From assembly GCA_030581615.1 (NCBI GenBank), contig JAKTTT010000030.1:62001-126000 (forward strand): a stretch of DNA of 64,000 nt, written 5' to 3'. Source of the stretch: Alloascoidea africana (Eukaryota; Ascomycota; Alloascoideomycetes; Alloascoideales; Alloascoideaceae). A program made the translations under genes and the position numbers. Positions 22,933 through 31,712 of this stretch are shown here, one piece after another. How positions within the stretch are numbered: the stretch's first letter is position 1; each line of letters starts with the position of its first letter. The notes under the pieces are model-generated. The model ran no database searches. It saw only the letters and a list, made by a program, of their open reading frames with translations, and had not been told where the DNA came from.

Positions 22933-25900
22933 GTTTAGGTGTTGAAAGATGTTTGACCTTTGATGCTGCAGTTTCTCATTTGTGTCAGTAATTCGGTTGT
23001 GAGGATTTTGGCAATAACTAAATTGCAGAGAAGGAAGGTGTACTTATGATGACAAAATCGAGGAATCAGTGGTTTATGAATTGATCTGAAAAGAGTAGAT
23101 TAGCCTTTCATGATCAGTCCATAAAGTGTCAGAGTGTCAATCTCGTAATTATGCATTACCATAACCCTAACCTAACTTGATCAATTTGGAGAACCAAATG
23201 CTATATTTCGATGGAAGGCTACGGGTAGCACTTACAACTAGCTTCTACAGTTGGTTTCTAAAACTATTCAAGCATTTCTCTGTATTTTCTCCAGTTATAT
23301 TTTTTTCCGAGCAACCGAAATTATCAGTAAAATGGGATAAATACGGGTTCCACTCGAAAACCTCTGTGCTAACGCCAACAAAACGTGAGAGCATGAAGAC
23401 GAATAAATTCTGGATTTGTAGCGAATACTTGGATTTTAATTAGAGAATAAATCATAAGACAGTTTGAAATATTCTTTGGTGGATTAGAATTATAACGGGC
23501 GGCCAATTTCTCATCAATTATTTAGAATTAAGATGGTATTCGCATAGATTATGGTTGGTGCTTTAGAAAGCAGTACAGATCAGATGCTTTTCTTATTCGC
23601 CTTCGGTTGAAAAATTGCAATGAGGTGTGGATCAGGGAGAAATGGTGACTGGGGCACAGTCCTCTCTATTTAAACCACTCAAAGAACAAGTGAAATTTCG
23701 GATTAACAATCGAAGGGACAACAAGTATGTAAAGGTGCATTTTCATTCTGTAAAAGGAAGCTCCATGCTACCAACAGTTCAATTCGGATCTCGCTTTCCT
23801 TAGGTTTACAACATTTTAGGTATTAGTTAAAAACAAGATTTATGATCCGTGACCCGCTTACATGTATCTACTGTTAGGACTCGGGTGATATCGACTCCGG
23901 GTAAGCTCAGTCTATAGCTATGTAAGTAGTTAGATCCCTATTCTATAGCAATTCAGCAGCTATATGTGTGTTAATCACTGACCCCTAGCTTTCTTCCGGA
24001 CCTAACACCCGTATTTTCTTTTCATTTGAATCTAACCCATTATATAATTTTCCAAAATCGTAACTTCAGCAGAGAGGTAATTAATTCCCATTTAAATCGG
24101 AAGAAAATTATCCATGCTGCCCTCAGGACCCGAGAACCTGCTCCGCCAATGTCCACGGTTCTGAGCCGAACAGAAGGCGACTTCTATTAGGTCAAGTGAA
24201 TAACTAAGGTTTTGCTCTCCTCTGGCTATTAAGGACACTTGGCACTGCTGGTTTTCTCTATTGCCTTTTGCATAGGAACACTTTGAACAAATAGATGCTT
24301 TCAATGGTCTGGACTCTTTCCAGAGATTTAATTTAGTTTTGTTATATAGTTTCCAAAGCATCCTTGGTCAAACCATACAGGAAAACAAGTATCTTTTGCA
24401 CACCCATACACATGGTTATTATTATCCCCTCCACTTTTAATTGCTTCAACCTCTGATAATCCAGTTATCCTAAATGCCTTGGCACATTTTGTACCACTCG
24501 TGGACACGAGCATGATACTCGATCAGTAGACTTTATTCTACTAGATTCTTGGGTAGTTTGAATTCTTAGAAGTACTGTGGCATGGAAAGACTAGACGTGC
24601 TCCAATATCAAAGAAGGCCTGGACATGTTAAAATTGTAACTTCTGTGTCCTTTTAGAAAAGAGCTTTCCTTTTTAGACAGATGAGCAGTGGTTAATTAGA
24701 GGACATGGTGAAATCTCACAGTTGGTTCGCTTAGGGTGAAAGCCAAGGAATAGCTTGTACTACGATCTAATAGCTTCAAGTACTTTTCCCCTAACTAGCT
24801 CGTCTTGAAGATTCAAATCATAAAAGAAAAGGTATGTATGATATTAAACAAACTATAGAAAGGATTCAAAGTTGATCACTATCCCAGAAATCTCTTAGAT
24901 CTTTAATTACAGTTGTAAAGGCTCGTGGGGGTAAAAAGGATCTTACAAATAGACTATAAGAAAGAGAAGCAATGGCAAAGCGCCTATTAAACAACCTCTA
25001 ACATTTCTGATCCTTACACTTGGCCATCATACCTTAGCTTAACTATACATTGAGGTCATGATATAGCAATCTCTTGTTATCGGTTAATTAGCCAGAAGAT
25101 CCTCTTTGTAATGGATTTCTGGGTGTTAAACAAAACACATTCAAGAGATGCGAAGCTTCGCACAGATCAATCATTTCTAAACAAAATGATGAAGATTCTT
25201 ATTTCAGATTAAGATAATTCCAATTCTTATTAACCAACTGCCGAAACAACTCTCCAAATGGGAGTTAACTTGAAGCTGGATTGAAACAAAACAAAAGAAA
25301 AAGCTTTTTTCAAGGAATCGCTTTTGCCTAGTCTAATTTAAGGTTTATTCTGTGAATTAATTGGCTGTGCTTATTTCCACAAATTGGTTACGTAGGCTTG
25401 TATTTGTTAATGTTCCTTAGCCAATTTTGATAGGGAGACAAAATATCAAAAACAAAATCCCAACAGTTAGAAACAGATGGGAAAGGTTCCAATTTCAAAA
25501 ATATAGCTTGTGATCAGAAATATCTTGGCAAAGTACAGTGGAGTATCTTCAAGAATCCATTCTGGTCTATTTGTTAAAGATCGGAGTTCCTCCTCACTTT
25601 CTAATAGCGTAGTCTAGTTTAGGGCTATAAAAATAACACAATTTGATCCTTTTAAGGAGGAGGAGTGAAGACATCAGCAACTGATCAAAGCCCCTTACCC
25701 CTCGAACCCTTACACTTCAAATGCGACTCACTTGGAGGAGTGACAACTTTTGAAGTAGCCAACACATGTGGAAGAGCGATCACATCACCAATTGCCTTTA
25801 AAGGACATAGCCTAGCGATATTTTGAGTTTTTGAAAAGATATCAAGGTAGTCCTATTCTGCTTCGGTGATTGGTTAAACAGCTAATATTACCCCTGAAGA

Positions 25901-26997
25901 GTGGCTGGAGCATGCTTTTTTTTTTCAATCAAACAGTTTTGCTTCAAGGCAAAAAGAAGGCTTTAGACCGCCTTCAATTGTCACATAATTTAGGAACTGT
26001 TGAAGGTTGAGTCTCGGATTCAGTAGCACTGATTATATGATGGAGCTTGCTAGGCAGATATTTTAATAGATACGTTTGGTGACAATACGAAGAGGAATTG
26101 ATTCGTACCGTTGCTGAGACAGGTTTCAGGTCGAACGGTCAAGCTGTAAACCATAAACATTTACTTCCATTGTTGATTTAGAAGTTAATTGACAGTAGGG
26201 TCAAGCCCAAGTTGATGATGAAGAACAAACAATACATCCAACCGCAGCCTTCAAACCCACAAGGCATGCAAAGAACTGAAGACTAAAGGATAAGAATCAT
26301 GACCATTGGACAAAGATACAAGCGGAAGAACGGAAGACAAACCCAATCTTAGACTAGAAATTACTATATAAGAATAAGGCCTTCCTCATATAGTTGAAGG
26401 TCAGAGCACGCAACCCACAAAAGTCAATATAGTTTTACTCCTTTTGTGACCTTTTCCTGTTTGAGTGTCCACTAGCGAACAATAACTGAAGAAGAGATGA
26501 AAAAGCGGAAAATGAGAAATTAAAAATAGCTAACCCTTTGGACAATATAACGCTAATCAACTTGCCACGAATTGTATTTCTAATGATTCACAGTAATACT
26601 TCTGGTCTACGCAAGCACCATGAAAGATTTTTAAACGCTCAAAAGTCATTTTATTAAGGATATGGGAATCTATCTGATTTTGATGAGTAGATAGTTTAGG
26701 TTGACTCGAAAGGCTTGGCCCAGTTGCATGAATTCTATCAAACAAGAACGGGCTCAATCAAAGGTCTTTTACTATGAGTCGGATGTGAACTACAAGATCA
26801 ATACTAATCTTTGCCGGTCAAACTTACGATACTGCTCATATGCGCACTTTCAAATTAATGATGTGTTTATGGACCATCATCCTCTAGCCTATCACATACT
26901 AGTTTCAATTAATTATACCTTCTAAGTACAATAAGAGTTCCAAAATATAGTAAACTCTGGATCGCACAACTGGTTCACTAATGAAGAATAAGTTGCT
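22933..26997. other. 4-kb gene-poor region
   Basis: Only short unconserved open frames (below 90 codons) on both strands; none resembles a known protein convincingly. The DNA is AT-rich with no sign of splicing exons that I could join. It holds one possible solo LTR (separate entry). Around 26360-26460 a TATATAAG motif in LTR-like context may be another remnant, but support is weak. The part near 22933 is the globin promoter. Confidence 0.5.
23872..24007. mobile_element. Possible solo LTR fossil (LTR retrotransposon)
   Basis: 136 bp that begin TGTTAGG and end CCTAACA, a perfect 7-bp inverted terminus of the TG...CA type used by LTR elements. No coding part of an element adjoins it. I see no matching target duplication and no second copy in this window, so the call is tentative. 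If real it is old and reduced to one terminal repeat. Confidence 0.3.
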
Positions 26998-27750
26998 TTA
27001 GATAAAGAGCCCGGCAACAAAAAGAATACTAGCCACAAAGCCAAGAGAAGCGGCGTTAACTGTAGCAAGAGCTGATGACGAACTTGAGCTCGAGCCAGAC
27101 GCAGATGCTGCAGCAGATCCAGAAGCAGCTTCAGAAGGTGAAGAGGAGGCAGAAGAAGAGCCCTCATCATGGTGATGATGACCACTAGCTGATGGCGATG
27201 CGGATGAGTTGTCATCAAAAGAAGCACTAGATGGTGAAACATCTGTGAGATTGCCGCCCATATTTACAAACTCAGCAGTGACTCCAGAGCTGTTGGTACA
27301 AGAAGAAGAGTCTGTGATTCCTTCATCTGAAACAGTGATATCAATACAGTTATAAAGATACCCATCCTCGGCCATATAAACAAATTGAATGGTTCCAATT
27401 GATCCTTCTGGGAATTGGGATGGAATTGGGACGGCTGGTACGCAAAAGTTCCCAGCTCCAAGCTGCTTCCATTCACTCCACAATGTCACATTGAAATCAT
27501 CTTGTTCTGTGCAGCTGTCGCCAGGACAGAAATTAATCTGTCCGTAAACCTCGTTATGGGAATTGACAGTGTCAATTGGAGTGCCATTGGGATTGAAGTT
27601 TATCCTAGGAAGAGTAACAGATTTTCCTCCGCAAGGTCCCTCTGTTTGAGTTGCATGATTAGGACCACGAGATCCTGGGATCACAATTGAAAAGTGAGCA
27701 AAAGCACCAGAGGCCAAAGCCAAAACAGCCAAGGATTGAACGGGCAACAT
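26998..27750 (-). CDS. GPI-anchored X325/BIM1-like copper-binding protein
   Basis: Secreted cell-surface protein of 250 aa. The signal peptide is residues 1-18 (cleavage after AFA), which exposes His19 as the mature N-terminus (HFSIVIPGSRGP), the hallmark of LPMO-like X325 proteins such as Cryptococcus BIM1. In that family the N-terminal His helps bind Cu(II), and BIM1 aids copper uptake rather than cutting polysaccharide. Also family-like are CGG at 40-42, H65 in VNSHNEVYG, GAGNFCVP at 98-105 and GTIQFVYMAEDGYLYNCIDITV at 119-140, with cysteines for disulphides. A Ser/Ala-rich stalk follows, containing HHHHDE at 191-196, then a hydrophobic tail (ASLGFVASILFVAGLFI) fitting a GPI signal. No intron. 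A Mac1-type copper site lies 124 bp upstream. Confidence 0.82.
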   Translation of the reverse strand: MLPVQSLAVLALASGAFAHFSIVIPGSRGPNHATQTEGPCGGKSVTLPRINFNPNGTPIDTVNSHNEVYGQINFCPGDSCTEQDDFNVTLWSEWKQLGAGNFCVPAVPIPSQFPEGSIGTIQFVYMAEDGYLYNCIDITVSDEGITDSSSCTNSSGVTAEFVNMGGNLTDVSPSSASFDDNSSASPSASGHHHHDEGSSSASSSPSEAASGSAAASASGSSSSSSSALATVNAASLGFVASILFVAGLFI

Positions 27751-27873
27751 CTATTTTTTCTAATTTTCTGAAGGAAATTTGCGACAAGCGAGGGAAATAG
27801 TGGATAGTCGCGGTTTTTGTATTGTTGAGAAATCTGAACAACGTCCAACTCTAATCCTCATATGGTTAAAGGG

Positions 27874-27881
27874 CGAGCAAA
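27874..27881 (-). promoter_or_regulatory. Copper-response element (Mac1/Cuf1-type) TTTGCTCG
   Basis: On the minus strand, in the orientation of the X325 gene, TTTGCTCG matches the Mac1 consensus TTTGC(T/G)C(A/G). It lies about 124 bp before the ATG at 27750. Mac1 activates copper-uptake genes when copper is low, and BIM1 in Cryptococcus is controlled by the related factor Cuf1. Only one copy is present, whereas strong yeast targets often carry two. Confidence 0.4.
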
Positions 27882-27995
27882 TTTAGATACCAAAACCAGA
27901 TGCGACATTACCCTCAAAATGCAAGAAGATCGCTGTTTTTCAGCCAACACGTAAATCAATGCCTTAGGCATCTGATGAGAAAAATTCAACACTCT

Positions 27996-28015
27996 ATTTC
28001 AGCATATGCTGAAAT
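27996..28015. repeat. 20-bp perfect palindrome
   Basis: ATTTCAGCATATGCTGAAAT reads the same on both strands. It sits about 245 bp upstream of the X325 gene start. It could be a site for a symmetric dimeric regulator; no factor is known to me for it. Confidence 0.6.
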
Positions 28016-28960
28016 GGTGGAAACTGTATTAGGACAAATAATGATAATTGAGTGTTCTGCTATGAAGGATCAGATCTCTATCAATTCAATGATTACTAAA
28101 TAATAATTAACCAAACAAGAGATCCACAAGAGGTTTTCAGCCTGTTTTCGGGGTTCATGTCGCTCGTGTTTTTGTTTCGCAAATTTTTGTGCGATTAAAC
28201 GTTAGTGCCGCATGCACCAGGCATTACCCATTTTCATTTTCTTTACTAGTGGCAGATACATGAGGGAGGCCAAAAAGGTTAGTTCTCGGCATTTCCTGGT
28301 TTCTTGAATAGACAGCTTGGACTATTCTTCTACAGATCCTCACTAGTAAGAAAAGTGACCTTCCATTCTGGTGTGCCTCCAGCAAATATGGGCAGATATG
28401 TCTAAGAATTCCAACATGGTGGTCACTGGTGGGCAGATAGTTTGTTACAATGAGCCTAGCCGGGTTGCATATGGGAGCGTTCAAATTAGATATTGGTTAA
28501 TTTCTTCATTTTCAGTCCGGTAAAGAGAAACAATTCCGGCTGTTCATGATCACGAATCAGATCCACCTTACAGACGGGAAGGGATTAGTAGAGAAAAAGC
28601 CAGTAGATATTTGGATTAAAGAGTTTATGAATACTTTTAAGCCAATAATTGGTCTTATATGAGCCTTAGGATGTGCCACCTGTAAGACCGATGCTATCCA
28701 CTATGCAGTGACGTATCGTGACGCATGGAGCAAAAGCGGAAGAGCCGATTCGGGTTATTCTTAACATTCTGTTCGATGTGTGGAAACGAAACAAGCCTAC
28801 TTACGAGATGCTTAGAGTATGTGCTAAAAAAGCTTAAACTAAATAGCAAGAAATTAGAGTATTTCACTTCAGTGGACGGTTTATTTCTAGAAGTTGTTTT
28901 ACAATTCCATGATCCATTGATCTGAAATCAAAGTTTCTTGAACAAAAAACCAAAAATATT

Positions 28961-29034
28961 CGACCCCGGAGAGGATTGAACTCTCGATCTCACGATTAAC
29001 AGTCGTGCGCCTTAACCAGCTTGGCCACGGAGTC
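28961..29034 (-). tRNA. tRNA-Asn (GTT)
   Basis: Cloverleaf on the minus strand, 74 nt including the discriminator G. The acceptor stem GACTCCG pairs with CGGGGTC (one G-T). The D arm contains GCCAAGCTGGTTAAGGC, the anticodon loop is CTGTTAATC with anticodon GTT, and the T arm GAGAGTTCAATCCTCTC pairs fully. No intron. CCA is not encoded, as expected for a nuclear gene. Confidence 0.97.
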
Positions 29035-29379
29035 TTAACTATACTGTTTCGAAAACCCAACTTTTAGATTATATTTTAATATTCTTAGAAATAAAGTACT
29101 GATACTAAATGCTGTAGTTGTGTCTTAACCATTTCTTGGTATCTACATAAATCCTTTCTCTAAGTATGTCTATATTTCAAGCGTTTTATTTGATTTTGCC
29201 CAAGTAATAAACTCATTCATTTTCTCCTCCGTTAAAATCCAAGCTTCAAATACAAATCTAACAGAATAATCACTTAATAATCCGTAAAACATCTTGAGGG
29301 TACTACCATCCTCAGAGACAAAACCTTATAGCAGGTAGCTTTTGAACCTGGTTAGCTTTACATTTAGTATAACCAGGAT

Positions 29380-30300
29380 GCCACTAGACAAAATTTTCAA
29401 TTGGTGAGTTACAAAACAACCTTCTTTTTTTGAGCAACCACCACCTTTTCATCACTGTACACACATATTTGCGTATTTGCTGGATTGACAATTTTGATAA
29501 ATCTGGAATGTTGGCCCACACTTTTTGAATTTGTTTTCTAATTCTGTGATAATAGCTGCGGGTGTTGAGCATCTCCGAGCTTCATGTTTTGATACCAAAG
29601 AAGCTCCTTGAAATCAAGTTCTGGAGATTGAGGACGCCATGTTATCCATCTCATGTGTTGAAATTCGGGGATTGGTATTGGGTGAAAATGCGCTTCGTAT
29701 CATTCTTCTGTTGAACACTATATGCCTCACTGATTCCCTTCTTTCAGCAACGATAACTATGGAGCAGATTTTTGAGCAAATATCAGGGCTCATCTTTAAC
29801 TTAACCCTACAGGAAGCCCATCACTGTCCCAGAGTTAACTGACACAAAAACAACCCGCTACTATCAGAGAACATATTTCACTGTTTTTCGTACTTGTCTT
29901 TCCTCTAGTAGTTCTCCCATCCTTTTCCATAACCAGTCTCCCCATTTACCAACCTATTTATCTTGAAGACATCTGGTCAAATAACATGTTTCCAGTTGAC
30001 TTTTAACGTTGAGGGAAGCCTAATTTGGCTTTGGCCTACTTAACGCAAGTCTTTTTAGCTTGGTAGCATTCGCAAGACCTCTCTTGGTTACTTCTATAGT
30101 GGATGTCTATACGCTTTTTATAACTTACAATTTTTGTACTGGTTCGACATGTTCCGCACTCCCAGACAAGCCATATTCCTTTAACCGAGAGGAACACCTC
30201 CTTTTCGCTCTTTTAATTTCATAACTTGCATTCTTTTCCGTTCTTGTCGTTGGTTGAGATGCTCCTGGTTTTACCTCCGCTTATTTCTCTTAAGCTTTAG
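29380..30300 (-). mobile_element. Decayed Tc1/mariner DNA transposon
   Basis: Minus-strand pieces in all three frames resemble a Tc1/mariner transposase in the right order. SGGKTRSISTNDK (linker after the DNA-binding domain) is at about 30265, RLKEYGLSGSAEHVEP near 30170, VNWKHVI..FKINRLVNGE near 29970 (around the first catalytic Asp) and VFQQKNDTKRIFTQ near 29700. TWRPQSPELDFKELLW lies near 29630 (compare W-P-x-QSPDLNPIENLW), and IQKVWANIPD near 29520. Many stops and frameshifts separate them, so it is long dead. I could not find terminal inverted repeats; the true element is probably somewhat longer. It lies about 350 bp from the tRNA-Asn gene. Confidence 0.8.
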
Positions 30301-31712
30301 TATCTCCAATTTTAGGTTAGGCATTTAATCTGTAATATAAAGAGAGAGAGGCCTATGCGCAAAAGAACAAAATTTATCTTCTCGTTCACAGCTCAACACT
30401 CAGAACTTAATGAATATATCTATTTTCCAAAGTGTAAATATGTGTGAATAATTATGGAGTGATTATGGTGCTCAAAAAACGAAATATTGACTTTGTTCTG
30501 TAAAAAAAACATCGATTAAATGACCATAGGACCGAAGAGTGCAACTTCAAATTATTTCAGTTTTCCGAAACCATCAGACACTGACCTTCCAAAAACCGAA
30601 CCCGCATTCCAGCCGCCAACTTTGTCCTTATCTGGAACTGTTCACCTCCTGGGCGCCCCATTGGGGATGGCTTCTACATTACTCATGGAGTCCAAGCCTG
30701 ACAGCTCTTGGTATGGCTTCAATATTTCACAGTCATCCATCCAAGGTCCAAAACAACCATCAGCCTTAAATAAAACGGAGCAACGACTACTGCCATCGGG
30801 GCGTTGACCACCGGAGTATTCGATATGTAACAACTCTTGCGCTCCCGTCTTTCTCTACAAAATCCCATCTGTTATACCTTTATGACTGAAAGTTCAGCAA
30901 AATACCCAGTTTTGGTCTTGAACGTGTTCTACTTTGTGTCTCATTTGTTACCACTTCAAAAGACACCGAACCAATGACCCCCATTCTTGACACTATAGGG
31001 TGCTTGTACCAGCCATTACCGGTGAGATAGTCAGAGAGGTTTACAGCCTAGACGAATCTGGTGGTGATCCAATGCGCACAGAGAGTCGCCATAAGAATTG
31101 ACATGACTCCCAGTAATTAGTAGTTACTTGTTGGTAGTTGTGTCAATTGTGAACACATTCCCACAAACTACGCATAATTACCAAGCCATTAACGTAAATA
31201 TTTATTCTGACGTTGTGAAGAGCAAAGATTTGATGAAAAGTGAATGCAATCGTTTGATGATAAAGGCCGACCAATCTTGCCTTCTACAAACTCTTTTCCG
31301 TCCCTGCTAATCTTGTTCAAAGGTCGCCGTTGGTTGATGGCAAATTAAGATGAAGCGGATCAGTTTCTTTCTCTTAGTATTTCGCAATGGCCGTCGGCTA
31401 ACAAAATCACAAATCGCGACCTCTGAGCAAGATGGGAAAGAGGTCATAGATCGTTCAACCTAGAAGAAAGAACACTAGACAATATTCCACCTCCTTCAAC
31501 TAACTAAATATACAAGCTTGTTTTGGTTTCCCTAAATCTATTGGTATTTTGTTCGCTGTCAAAGCTTTAGATATCTTCTAGAAGGTGGCACTCACATTTA
31601 CGCAGGTGTGCGTAATATGTAGCATGACATATTGCCACGTAAAGCCAGCCAAACCTTCCCGCGTATATAGGATCTTGTTTCTGCCTGGCGATTTTTGATT
31701 TGTACCAAAATC
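30301..31712. other. Upstream region of LHS1
   Basis: 1.4 kb with no recognised gene. A 95-codon frame at 30520-30807 and an overlapping antisense frame match nothing I know. The last 100 bp form the LHS1 promoter. Confidence 0.5.
31634..31641 (-). promoter_or_regulatory. UPRE-like TACGTGGC before LHS1
   Basis: TACGTGGC on the minus strand lies about 72 bp before the LHS1 ATG. The core ACGTG recalls the unfolded-protein response element bound by Hac1, and LHS1 is a known UPR target in S. cerevisiae. Motif match only. Confidence 0.3.

Larger units (their letters stand above)
27751..28960. other. Upstream region of the copper protein gene
   Basis: 1.2 kb without a recognised gene. It holds a copper-response-like site and a 20-bp palindrome (separate entries). 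An 86-codon frame on the minus strand (28224-28484) lacks an ATG and matches nothing I know. Confidence 0.5.

Noticed and set aside
23155-23175. Telomere-like CCCTAACCTAAC
   Set aside because: Only two imperfect units, internal to the sequence.
26340-26470. LTR-like TATA region (ACTATATAAGAATAAGG)
   Set aside because: No inverted ends, no partner copy and no coding remnant nearby.
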